A stretch of 11,565 nt of DNA from Bacillota bacterium (GCA_023422005.1 JAEZSC010000074.1:1-11565); one strand, 5' to 3'; shown: positions 1-6,368, numbered from the stretch's first letter. Translations and numbers: made by a program. Notes: a model not told the origin generated them from the sequence alone.

Positions 1-740
1 AGGACTACTCCATGGAAGACCCCAACAACGCCTATCTGGTGACGGTGCAGAACTGCGGCGCCACGCTGGATGAGGACGGCAAGGTGGTCCTGGTGACCGA
101 AGACATCCGCAACGGCAACGGCCGCGCCGTCAAGTCCATCCTGTGGAGCCCCAACCGCCAGAACCGCTTCGGCGAGCCTGTGGATTGCATCATGTGGATC
201 ATGAAGGATCCCACGCTGCCGCCGGTGCTCAAGATCTCCGACCCGACGCTGGCCTCCGCCATGGGCGCCACGCTGGCCACCAAGCGCACCAGCGCCGAGC
301 GCCTGGCCCCCGGGGTGGATCCCAACGCTCTGGTCATCGAGCCCTACGCCAACCCCTTCCGCACCTATCCGCTGTCCATCGACTACACCGAGTTCAAGAA
401 GCTCTTCGCCAACCGCGGCGTGGAATGCTACATCATCAACACCGGTGATTTCGAGGGCAAGAAGGTCACAAAGGAAGTCACGCTGGGCTCCATCGAGAAG
501 ATCATCGAAGACGCCGCGCAGTTCGTGCCCACCGGCATCGATCACATCTCCTACCTGCCGGTGGAAGGCTTCAACCTGAACTTCAAGGACGCCGATTACA
601 AGAAGCGCTTCACCGCCCGCATCGCCGACCGCGTGGCCTTCATCGAGAAGCAGATCACCAACCGCGGCGGCATCGACAAGCTGCCCGACGAGGCTCTGGA
701 AGCCATGAAGAAGGTTGCCGAGCAGGCCGAAAAGCTTTAA
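1..740 (+). CDS. pckA: Phosphoenolpyruvate carboxykinase (ATP), C-terminal part, cut by left window edge
   Basis: Family role: ATP-dependent PEP carboxykinase interconverts oxaloacetate + ATP and PEP + CO2 + ADP in the cytoplasm. About 245 residues are visible. Numbering from the ATG at position 12, they align in order with the C-terminal half of the ATP-type enzyme: LPPVLKIS (about 69-76) matches the LPPVSRL block, ATKRTSAER (about 88-96) the AKLAGTER block, IEPYANPF (about 109-116) the region with SACFGAAF, and CYIINTGDFEGKK (about 138-150) the YLVNTGWNGTGKR block. It is a divergent family member. The reading frame stays open to the left edge (D-Y-S before the ATG). The kinase P-loop and most metal ligands must lie upstream, so the ATG at 12 is probably internal even though AGGA lies 7 bases before it. 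A strong terminator follows, so this is the end of its transcript. Confidence 0.82.
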   Translation, partial: DYSMEDPNNAYLVTVQNCGATLDEDGKVVLVTEDIRNGNGRAVKSILWSPNRQNRFGEPVDCIMWIMKDPTLPPVLKISDPTLASAMGATLATKRTSAERLAPGVDPNALVIEPYANPFRTYPLSIDYTEFKKLFANRGVECYIINTGDFEGKKVTKEVTLGSIEKIIEDAAQFVPTGIDHISYLPVEGFNLNFKDADYKKRFTARIADRVAFIEKQITNRGGIDKLPDEALEAMKKVAEQAEKL

Positions 741-824
741 GCCTGCGGCTGACGCCTTCGGCTTTCGACGCCGACGCTGCTGCGTCGTCGTCGATTTGGA
801 CGACTTGATCTCTAGTGTTCTTTA

Positions 825-864
825 CCCGCCTGCCGATAACCGTCGGCAGGCGGGCTTTCTATTG
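825..864 (+). terminator. Rho-independent terminator of the PEP carboxykinase transcript
   Basis: A perfect 12-bp stem (CCCGCCTGCCGA at 825-836 with TCGGCAGGCGGG at 843-854) has a 6-base loop and is followed by a T-rich tail, CTTTCTATT. It lies about 85 bases after the stop codon at 740. A smaller perfect hairpin (CGACGC, loop TGCT, GCGTCG; 772-787) lies between the two and has no T run. Confidence 0.85.
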
Positions 865-1065
865 TTCGGCTCATGCTGGCTTATGAAGAACGGTTTGACC
901 GCTGTGGCGGGGTCTTTATACCGTTTCTGATCTTGGTTGCCGTTTCCTCCCACCGGATAAACCGGCGGTCGGCAATGGTCGTTTGCCTCCAAAGCCCTCT
1001 CATTAACGGGTTTGTTACGTTCATCCACCCTTTTCATATCTTAACAAATTTGGGGCCGAAGGTTT

Positions 1066-1092
1066 CCAAAGGGCGATCGGAAAGCCCTTTGG
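1066..1092. repeat. Perfect 9-bp inverted repeat, possible dispersed intergenic element
   Basis: CCAAAGGGC (1066-1074) pairs perfectly with GCCCTTTGG (1084-1092) around a 9-base loop. It is followed by a second small palindrome-like piece, TCGCGC...GCGCGA (1093-1109). Neither side has a run of T, so it does not look like an intrinsic terminator. Dispersed-element status is inferred from the shape alone. Confidence 0.5.
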
Positions 1093-1248
1093 TCGCGCCC
1101 GCTGCGCGAAATCCCTCCTCCAGAACGCCTTAATCCATACTTTCCCTATTACCGAGAAGCTGCTTGCAGTATCATCGTTCTATGTCAACAGGAAGGGACT
1201 GATCGGCTTGTAATCTCCATCCGCTGTAACCGGCCCAATATATAGCTT

Positions 1249-1254
1249 AAGGAG
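1249..1254 (+). promoter_or_regulatory. Ribosome binding site that decides the start of the first GNAT gene
   Basis: AAGGAG (1249-1254) directly abuts an ATG at 1255, leaving no spacer. A second in-frame ATG at 1261 has a normal 6-base spacer. The second ATG is therefore the likelier start. Confidence 0.75.
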
Positions 1255-1260
1255 ATGACG

Positions 1261-2013
1261 ATGTATAACAAGCTGACAGGTCGTGACATCCAAATGGTAC
1301 GGCCCCTTTATGAGAGCTATACCAGCAACCGGGCTCCGATATTCAGCATCTTTGAAGGCCAGTATGATGGATGTGCGTATGTGGATGATATCCACGACAT
1401 ACAATGGGCCGTTCTCCGTACGCCATTCTTGCAGCACTTTGTCGCCGGCACGCCTACGGATGGATGCGCGCCTGTTCTGGAAGACATCCTGTTCCACGAT
1501 ATCCTGGCAGGTCAAGAGGAGAAGGAAATCGTTGCGTTCGCCGATTCCGAACGCTGGAACGATGTGCTGTGCGAAATCTTTCAGAAGCGCCACGGCGTGT
1601 CCGATGGCCGCAAGATATTTGCGTTCTCCGCCGACGGCTATGGCAAGGTAGCAAGGCCTGTTCTGCCCGAGGACATCCAACCGACGATGGTCAAAACAAG
1701 GGTAATTCCGGGCAGCCATACGGATACATGGTCTGTCAAATTGATATTCGACGACAAGGCCATCTGCCATTGCGACGCCATCATGATTGGCGGTGGCATG
1801 GCCGAGATCGATGTCGGCACCGAAGAGGCCTTCCGTGGCAAGGGATATGCCACTGCGGCCGCAACGCTGCTGATAGACAAACTGCTGCAGGACGGCCTGA
1901 CACCCAGTTGGAGCTGCTGGCCCTTTCGTGTGGAATCACAGGGCTTGGCGAAGAAGCTGGGCTTTCTGCCACAGCCCGACGCCAAGGCGTGGATATGGGT
2001 GGAGGGCATGTAG
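1261..2013 (+). CDS. GNAT family N-acetyltransferase
   Basis: Predicted cytoplasmic acetyl-CoA-dependent N-acetyltransferase of 250 residues; substrate unknown. The GNAT fold is in the C-terminal half. EIDVGT (about 182-187) is a beta-4-like strand, FRGKGYAT (191-198) is the acetyl-CoA pyrophosphate-binding motif A, and SQGLAKKLGF (226-235) is the usual alpha-4/beta-6 segment ending in GF. The N-terminal 130 residues are the longer, variable part typical of the GNAT_acetyltran (PF12746-like) group and probably bind the substrate. The start at 1261 rather than 1255 follows from ribosome-binding-site spacing. The gene stands alone: a terminator lies upstream and the next gene converges on it, with 33 bases between stop codons. 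Base composition at its 5' end is lower in GC than pckA (27/60 over 1261-1320). Confidence 0.8.
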   Translation: MYNKLTGRDIQMVRPLYESYTSNRAPIFSIFEGQYDGCAYVDDIHDIQWAVLRTPFLQHFVAGTPTDGCAPVLEDILFHDILAGQEEKEIVAFADSERWNDVLCEIFQKRHGVSDGRKIFAFSADGYGKVARPVLPEDIQPTMVKTRVIPGSHTDTWSVKLIFDDKAICHCDAIMIGGGMAEIDVGTEEAFRGKGYATAAATLLIDKLLQDGLTPSWSCWPFRVESQGLAKKLGFLPQPDAKAWIWVEGM

Positions 2014-2046
2014 CGGTCAAGACCATCGGAGCAAAACGGCAGGCCC

Positions 2047-2778
2047 TTATTTCAACAGAAGCGATATGGAGTGATACACCAGAACGATGCCGATAGCGCC
2101 TGCAAGAACAGGGGCAAGAATATTGGCCCACAAAGCAACTTTCGTCTTTATGACCTTGTAAAGACGATCAAATTTATCCTGCGCTTTGCAATAAATGAAG
2201 TACATGATCATCAAAGGAGACATGTAAATTACATTATATACCACAAGAATGAAAGTCACTTGGAAAAACGTCAGCTGGTAATTAAATAGAATGGCCAAAA
2301 ATGCGAAATATGGCAACGCGGTTGCCAATTCCGTAATCGTCGCACCAACGCCCAAGGACACCAAAGCCAGCGGCGAGACTGATTTTATTTTACGCGCAAT
2401 TTCTGCTTCCTCGTTTTCGTCATCGTTGCCGCCAGCGTTTGCAGATTGTATCTGCTTTTTGAGTGACTCGATCTTGTTGCTTTGCAGCAAAAAGCCAACA
2501 CCAATGAGAAAAGCAATACCGAGTATAAGCTCAGCGGTGTATATAAACTGGCCATACTTTTCCACAAAGCTGCGGAAAAAATCACCGATGAAGTTGATAA
2601 ACCCGAAATACGCAAGAAATCCGCTGAGCAAATTGACAACCCCGGTCGGTATGATGAAATACCAAATATGTTTCGGTTTTTTTACCATACCCTGCAACAC
2701 AAACTGTTGTGTGATGGCAATCGGGTTAAGGCTATCCGCCGCGCTTGTTAAGACCGTTGAAACAAATAATCCCCACAT
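2047..2778 (-). CDS. GAP/LysE-superfamily six-helix membrane protein under a guanidine-I riboswitch; candidate guanidine exporter
   Basis: Integral membrane protein of 243 residues with about six hydrophobic segments (roughly 5-27, 38-60, 77-98, 135-163, 168-197, 216-241). A hydrophilic, acidic and lysine-rich linker (about 100-133) splits it into two halves. DSLNPIAI (15-22) in helix 1 and ELATALPYFAFLAIL (150-164) at the start of the second half match the signature positions of GAP/SfLAP proteins, relatives of LysE-type exporters. An AGGAGG (2786-2791) lies 7 bases before the ATG. The leader contains a complete guanidine-I riboswitch with terminator, so expression should rise with guanidine, which suggests the protein exports guanidine or a related cation. 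The export function is inference. The gene is AT-rich (65 GC in the 180 bases 2161-2340, against 44 in 60 at 5221-5280), which suggests horizontal origin. Confidence 0.8.
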   Translation of the reverse strand: MWGLFVSTVLTSAADSLNPIAITQQFVLQGMVKKPKHIWYFIIPTGVVNLLSGFLAYFGFINFIGDFFRSFVEKYGQFIYTAELILGIAFLIGVGFLLQSNKIESLKKQIQSANAGGNDDENEEAEIARKIKSVSPLALVSLGVGATITELATALPYFAFLAILFNYQLTFFQVTFILVVYNVIYMSPLMIMYFIYCKAQDKFDRLYKVIKTKVALWANILAPVLAGAIGIVLVYHSISLLLK

Positions 2779-2785
2779 TTCGCTT

Positions 2786-2791
2786 CCTCCT
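2786..2791 (-). promoter_or_regulatory. Strong ribosome binding site of the GAP-family gene
   Basis: AGGAGG on the minus strand with a 7-base spacer to the ATG at 2776-2778. It lies downstream of the riboswitch terminator. Control is therefore most likely at transcription termination rather than at this site. Confidence 0.85.
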
Positions 2792-2810
2792 TTTTATGGT
2801 AAGATCTGAG

Positions 2811-2855
2811 ACAAAACAAAAAAGCCCAGGAGATTTATGTATCTCCCGGGCTTTT
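2811..2855 (-). terminator. Riboswitch expression platform: intrinsic terminator overlapping the aptamer 3' end
   Basis: Minus-strand AAAAGCCC-GGGAGAT (from 2855) pairs with ATCTCC-T-GGGCTTTT (to 2820) around a 6-base loop, giving 14 pairs with a single C-A mismatch, then a T6 run and TTGTTTTG. The 5' arm is the conserved aptamer 3' end, whose CCC also pairs with GGG in P3 of the aptamer. Aptamer folding and terminator folding therefore exclude each other, the standard ON-switch design for this class. Confidence 0.9.
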
Positions 2856-2929
2856 ATCCCTCCGTGAACATCGTTGCCGATGGGCCTTATCTCGGACCAG
2901 ACCGGCTTTGCCGCGGAACCCTATAAAGC
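2842..2929 (-). promoter_or_regulatory. Guanidine-I riboswitch aptamer (ykkC class 1)
   Basis: Read on the minus strand, all elements occur in order. P1 5' strand GCUUUAU (2929-2923) pairs with AUAAGGC (2890-2884). AGGGUUCCG (2922-2914) is conserved. A CGGC-AAA-GCCG hairpin (2913-2903) follows, then CUGGUCCGAGA (2900-2890). P2 is CAUCG-GCAA-CGAUG with a GNRA-type loop (2882-2869). ACGG leads into P3 GGGAUAAAAGCCC (2860-2848) and the conserved GGGAGA (2847-2842). The CCGAGA and AAAAGCCCGGGAGA signatures are those of the guanidine-binding class; as I recall them, the PRPP and ppGpp variants differ at these positions. It lies 63 bases before the GAP-family ATG. TATACA at 2947-2942 is a possible -10, but no good -35 was seen. 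Confidence 0.92.
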
Positions 2930-2987
2930 ATTGTATACGGTTGTATATCTATGATACCAGAACATCGGCTCTTCGGCAACCCTCGGG

Positions 2988-4154
2988 TTATCTCGCCCGC
3001 AGCGCCATGACCATGTCAATTTTGTCCAGTTTTTCCTCGTTCCCGACGCTGTCCCTGTGAATCAGGTATTTGCCGTTGGAAAAGACGATTTCATCCGCAG
3101 CGTTCAGGTCATAATCCAGCACACCCTTGCGCACGGTCTGTAGCTCACCCATGGCGCTGCGACGCATCAGCACCCAATCCGCCGGAGCCACGCCGGGGTA
3201 TTTCTCTCCGCGGCCCTGGTTTTCCTTGAGCGCCTTCTCCGCATCGATCAGGTTGCCGCGAATCAGCACCTCCTTGGGGTCCTGAGGCTTGGTTTTGACC
3301 GGGCCGCCGCTGTGGCGGTTGAGCGCGTCGCCGGTGAAGGACCGCGTGAAAACATCCAGAAACGCAAAGACTGCCCGCCCCAGCTTGTATGGCACCGCCA
3401 GAACATCCAACAGCGTCATGGAGCGTTTGATCGGCCGATAGGGTTTCTGGATAAAGTAGAGGTTCCCCTGGCTGTCCTGCCGGGGCAGAATGCAGTCGCT
3501 GCCGGCACAGGCGCAAATCTCCTGCAGGTCTCCTCGGTTCAGGTCCAGCCGCAGCAGCGCGCTGGGGCCAATCTCCAGCACATGGCCATCGCCGGCACGG
3601 GCGATGCCACAGGAGTTGTAGTACAGCACGCCGGGCTCGGTTCGGCTCCAGCATGGGTTGTCGTCCACGCAGTCACCGTCGGTCACGACTTTGTAGGAGC
3701 CGCCCTGTGGGTTCACCAGGCCGATGTGCTGCGTATCTTCGCTGCAGATGGCCACAGCGATCTGACCGCGGGAGCTCAGGTAATCGAAGGCGCGGAACTG
3801 CACGCCGGGCTTGTGCAGGATGTGGCGTTCGGACTGCTCCGGCACTCCCACAGGCTTGATGGACAGGCCGGAAAAATCGCTGGTTTCAAAGGAATAGAGT
3901 ATGGCGTCTTCCTGGACAAAGCACTGCACGCAGGCCACCGCCGCCCGGGCTTGCGCAAGACTAATCTCCTCGGCGTCCGCGGTCTCGCCGCGGAAGGCAG
4001 CGCCGCTGCCCTGCTGCTTCCATTCCCTGCGCTCCCTGATGCTCTGGAGGTTCTGCCTGTATCGGGTCAGCACGTCGCTGTCCCAATACCTGGTACCCGC
4101 GGCGTCTTTCACACAGATGCGATGATCCTGGGCAAAAACGATCCTGTCCTGCAT
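2988..4154 (-). CDS. TolB-like beta-propeller protein of unknown function
   Basis: Predicted soluble protein of 388 residues with no signal peptide or membrane segment at its N-terminus. Propeller-like strand repeats appear: QIAVAICSEDTQHIGLVNPQ (131-150), DDNPCWSRTEPGVLYYN (164-180) with the 'PxWS...G.LYY' pattern of PD40/TolB blades, LLRLDLNRGDLQEIC (200-214) and GNLYFIQKP (230-238). A helical or amphipathic insert follows (about 245-275), then a basic linker, and a last blade-like pair near 345-368. An N-terminal ERREWKQQ segment (about 41-48) is helical. The start is the ATG at 4152-4154, preceded by G6 with a 5-base spacer. An ATG 15 bases upstream has no ribosome binding site. It has its own promoter and is not clearly cotranscribed with the GNAT gene upstream. 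Function is unknown; a scaffold or cell-interior binding role is only a guess from the fold. Confidence 0.7.
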   Translation of the reverse strand: MQDRIVFAQDHRICVKDAAGTRYWDSDVLTRYRQNLQSIRERREWKQQGSGAAFRGETADAEEISLAQARAAVACVQCFVQEDAILYSFETSDFSGLSIKPVGVPEQSERHILHKPGVQFRAFDYLSSRGQIAVAICSEDTQHIGLVNPQGGSYKVVTDGDCVDDNPCWSRTEPGVLYYNSCGIARAGDGHVLEIGPSALLRLDLNRGDLQEICACAGSDCILPRQDSQGNLYFIQKPYRPIKRSMTLLDVLAVPYKLGRAVFAFLDVFTRSFTGDALNRHSGGPVKTKPQDPKEVLIRGNLIDAEKALKENQGRGEKYPGVAPADWVLMRRSAMGELQTVRKGVLDYDLNAADEIVFSNGKYLIHRDSVGNEEKLDKIDMVMALRAR

Positions 4155-4182
4155 GGTATCCCCCCGCATAAACGATAGGATT

Positions 4183-4211
4183 ATTATATACCAATTTAAG
4201 GCACAGGAAAA
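4183..4211 (-). promoter_or_regulatory. Promoter of the beta-propeller gene
   Basis: A perfect minus-strand -10, TATAAT (4188-4183), lies 17 bases from a weak -35, TTTTCC (4211-4206). Transcription would begin near 4176. That leaves about 6 bases before the first ATG but about 21 bases, containing the G-rich ribosome binding site, before the ATG at 4154. Confidence 0.55.
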
Positions 4212-4229
4212 TAGTATCGGAGCGGGCGT

Positions 4230-4805
4230 CTATTCCTGCTGATACCGCCAGTTCATGCTTCTCTCATCGTCGAATATGTAGGCCATCTCAATATATACTT
4301 CGCCGCGTTCCACGTCCCGGTTGGAGTAATAGGTCGTATCCAGCCCGCCCAGCACAAAGCCCTGGGACAGGTAGAAATCGATGGCATCTACGTTGCAGCT
4401 GTGGGTGTCCAGATAGACCGCCCGGAAACCCTCGGCGCGGGCGATGGATAGCGCCTGGCCCAGCAGCGCCGCGCCATAGCCCCGGCGGCGGTACTCCGGC
4501 CATACGACCAGATCGGCGATGCGCATCCGCTTGCTCCAGAACTCCCGGTCGATTTCGATGATGGCAGCGGGCTTGCCATCCTTCAGGATCGCGTAGGCGC
4601 TGGGCCGCGCCAGGTAGCGCTGAAACAGATATTCGACAAAGCGTTTGTGCTGAGGCTCGGGCAGCGGCAGGCGCCGCAGCGCCACCGTGAAGCTCAGCTC
4701 CTCCTGGCGCACTTCCACTGCATAGTGCTCGGCGGTGTCGTATTCGAACACCAGCTCGTAGTCCTGGTACTCTTTTCGGCTCAACTCCACAATATCCACA
4801 CACAT
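4230..4805 (-). CDS. GNAT acetyltransferase resembling streptothricin acetyltransferase
   Basis: Cytoplasmic acetyl-CoA-dependent acetyltransferase of 191 residues, close to the usual length of streptothricin acetyltransferase (Sat) proteins. LVVWPEYRRRGYGAALL (99-115) holds the acetyl-CoA motif. LDTHSCNVDAIDFYLSQGF (132-150) corresponds to the LETQ-x-x-N-x-x-A-x-x-FY segment of Sat, and GGLDTTYYSN (153-162) to its conserved end near the substrate site. This ordered match goes beyond generic GNAT similarity, but residue identity was not measured and the substrate could be another amine. GGAG lies about 9 bases before the ATG. It is transcribed away from the divergent MATE exporter gene. No terminator was seen after it. 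Confidence 0.8.
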   Translation of the reverse strand: MCVDIVELSRKEYQDYELVFEYDTAEHYAVEVRQEELSFTVALRRLPLPEPQHKRFVEYLFQRYLARPSAYAILKDGKPAAIIEIDREFWSKRMRIADLVVWPEYRRRGYGAALLGQALSIARAEGFRAVYLDTHSCNVDAIDFYLSQGFVLGGLDTTYYSNRDVERGEVYIEMAYIFDDERSMNWRYQQE

Positions 4806-4829
4806 TGTCTATACTCCAGTTTCATTTTC

Positions 4830-4858
4830 ATTATAAGCCAATACTTCGCCACCGAAAA
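4830..4858 (-). promoter_or_regulatory. Promoter of the Sat-like GNAT gene
   Basis: Perfect minus-strand -10 TATAAT (4835-4830), 17-base spacer and weak -35 TTTTCG (4858-4853). It stands back to back with the MATE promoter in a 113-base divergent intergenic region. Confidence 0.5.
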
Positions 4859-4881
4859 GAGGCTCCCACCCTCGGGTGCGC

Positions 4882-4909
4882 TTGCCAATTCCGATGATTG
4901 TGATATACT
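4882..4909 (+). promoter_or_regulatory. Near-consensus extended -10 promoter of the MATE gene
   Basis: -35 TTGCCA (4882-4887) matches 5 of 6 consensus bases. After a 16-base spacer comes -10 TATACT (4904-4909), with the extended TG at 4901-4902. The expected start of transcription, about 4916, is only some 3 bases before the ATG at 4919. Confidence 0.75.
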
Positions 4910-4918
4910 AAAGAAACC

Positions 4919-6343
4919 ATGCGAAAACAAATCACACCGGAAAAGCCGGAGCAGACGCACTCCTCCGGCCGTTCTTCTGCGGACGCTGCACAGCCCGAGA
5001 GCATACCTTCCGCCAGCACGCTTCGCAAGACCATTGTGAACCTGGCGTGGCCTGTGGTGCTGGAGCTGCTTCTGGTGAGCCTGCTGGGCATGGTCAATAT
5101 GATCATGGTGGGCCATTTGGGCGCCAACGCGCTGGCCGCCGTGGGCATCACAAGCCAGCCGGTTCTCATCTGTTTCATCCTGTTCCAAGCTTTCAACATC
5201 GGCGGCACAGCGCTGGTGGCCCGCGCCGTGGGCCAAGGCGACGACGACCTGGCCCGGCGCATCAGCGCTCTTACGCTGTGGCTCAACGCGCTGGCCGGCG
5301 TCGTGGTGGGCATGGGCACCTTCCTCGCTTCCGAGTGGCTGGTGCGCGCCATGGGCGCCAAACCCGATTATCTGGCCGAGGCCACGCTCTATATGCGTTG
5401 GAGCGCGCTGGGCGTGGTGCTGCAGGCCGTACCCACCGGCGTGTCGGCGCTCACCCGCGGCGCGGGCAACACGCGCCTGCCCGCGGCATTCAATCTGATC
5501 GCCAATCTCGTCAACGTAGCGTTGGGCTATGTGCTGATTTACGGCCCGCTGGGCCTGCCCCGCTTGGGCATACTGGGCGCGGGCATCGCACAGCTGGGGG
5601 CCAAGGCCGTGGCCATGGCGCTGTCGCTGTGGGCCATGCTGCGCAGCGACAACCTGCGCATCCGTATCACCGGCCGCAGCCTGCTGCGCCCGGAGTTCTC
5701 CTCGCTGGGCCGGCTCATCAAGATCGGCCTGCCCGCCGCCGCCGAGCAGACGGCCATGCGCGTGGGCCTGCTGGTCTTCTCCAAGCTCATCGCAGATCTG
5801 GGGGCTGTGCCGCTGGCCGCCCACACGATCAACATGAACATACAGGGCATCATCTTCAACTTCGGCGCGGCGTTGGGCGCGGCAGCCACAGCGCTCACCG
5901 GGCAGTCTCTGGGGCGGTGCCGGCCAGACCTGGCGCAGGCCTATCTGCGGGAAACCCGCCGGCTGGGCCTGGCCACCAGCGTCGTTTTCTCCGCTGCGCT
6001 GGCGCTCTTTCCCCGGGCCATCGCGTCGCTGTTCACGCCGGACCCTGCCATACTCGCCGCCAGCCAGGCCATCCTATGGGTCGGCGCCGCCATTGTACCA
6101 TTCCAGACCAGCCAGTTGATCCTGTGCGGCGGCCTGCGCGGCGCCGGTGACACCGTGTGGCCGCTGGTGGCCACCATGAGCGGTGTGCTCATCGTGCGCG
6201 TGCTGGCCGGCTATCTTTGCATTCGCGTGTTTGGCTGGGGGCTGCCCGGCGGTTGGTATGCCTTCCTGTTCGATCAGGCCACCCGGTCTCTTGTCATCTG
6301 GCTGCGTTTCCTCAGCGGAAAGTGGAAGTACCGGACCATTTGA
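4919..6343 (+). CDS. MATE family multidrug/cation efflux transporter
   Basis: Membrane antiporter of 474 residues, normal for the family, which exports cationic compounds using Na+ or H+ gradients; the substrate here is unknown. A hydrophilic tail (1-36, rich in Pro, Glu, Ser) precedes twelve hydrophobic segments. Family landmarks are NLAWPVVLE (41-49), MVGHLGANALAAVGI (63-77), ALVARAVGQGD (98-108), RGAGNTRLPA near 180-190, and in the second half GLPAAAEQTAMRVG, PLAAHTI, GQSLGR and LRGAGDT. The two halves show the usual internal repeat. No Shine-Dalgarno precedes the ATG; the strong promoter places the mRNA 5' end almost at the codon, pointing to leaderless translation. The gene is very GC-rich. 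No terminator follows; the next gene's -35 overlaps its stop codon. Confidence 0.93.
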   Translation: MRKQITPEKPEQTHSSGRSSADAAQPESIPSASTLRKTIVNLAWPVVLELLLVSLLGMVNMIMVGHLGANALAAVGITSQPVLICFILFQAFNIGGTALVARAVGQGDDDLARRISALTLWLNALAGVVVGMGTFLASEWLVRAMGAKPDYLAEATLYMRWSALGVVLQAVPTGVSALTRGAGNTRLPAAFNLIANLVNVALGYVLIYGPLGLPRLGILGAGIAQLGAKAVAMALSLWAMLRSDNLRIRITGRSLLRPEFSSLGRLIKIGLPAAAEQTAMRVGLLVFSKLIADLGAVPLAAHTINMNIQGIIFNFGAALGAAATALTGQSLGRCRPDLAQAYLRETRRLGLATSVVFSAALALFPRAIASLFTPDPAILAASQAILWVGAAIVPFQTSQLILCGGLRGAGDTVWPLVATMSGVLIVRVLAGYLCIRVFGWGLPGGWYAFLFDQATRSLVIWLRFLSGKWKYRTI

Positions 6344-6368
6344 CGCCCTCCGGCGTGGAAGCTATAAT
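6340..6368 (+). promoter_or_regulatory. Near-perfect sigma-A promoter of lcp1, overlapping the MATE stop codon
   Basis: -35 TTGACG (6340-6345), exact 17-base spacer, -10 TATAAT (6363-6368): eleven of twelve consensus bases. The MATE stop codon TGA (6341-6343) lies inside the -35. Transcription would start near 6375, giving a leader of about 30 bases. Confidence 0.88.

Larger units (their letters stand above)
741..1260. other. Gene-free stretch between pckA and the first GNAT gene
   Basis: I see no credible gene in these 520 bases. Short open frames exist on both strands, but none has a ribosome binding site, recognisable protein or stable reading frame. The stretch holds the pckA terminator (825-864), a 9-bp palindrome (1066-1092) and the leader of the downstream GNAT gene. 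Its base composition is more mixed and less GC-rich than pckA. I found no tRNA-like cloverleaf and no convincing promoter. Confidence 0.6.

Noticed and set aside
12..740. Taking the ATG at 12 with AGGA 7 bases upstream as a true gene start
   Set aside because: The protein would be only the C-terminal half of PEP carboxykinase without the P-loop, and the frame is open to the window edge.
715..1133. Short open frames in the gap after the PEP carboxykinase gene
   Set aside because: They run through the terminator hairpin, lack ribosome binding sites and encode nothing recognisable.
2842..2929. The aptamer could be a PRPP, ppGpp or nucleoside-diphosphate variant of the ykkC class
   Set aside because: The conserved CCGAGA and AAAAGCCCGGGAGA signatures fit the guanidine class, and the gene is a membrane protein rather than a purine or amino-acid biosynthesis or Nudix gene.
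3312..4178. A 288-codon plus-strand frame opposite the beta-propeller gene
   Set aside because: It is the complement of a GC-rich gene with no coherent protein features. The minus-strand frame has a promoter, ribosome binding site and propeller motifs.
4781..5824. A long antisense open frame of about 347 codons across the MATE gene
   Set aside because: It is Gln-, His- and Ala-rich with no recognisable fold, which is typical of the complement of a GC-rich gene. The plus-strand MATE protein is certain.
4919..6343. The MATE exporter as the gene controlled by the guanidine riboswitch
   Set aside because: MATE genes do occur under this RNA class elsewhere, but here the riboswitch is on the opposite strand, about 2 kb away, and reads away from the MATE gene.
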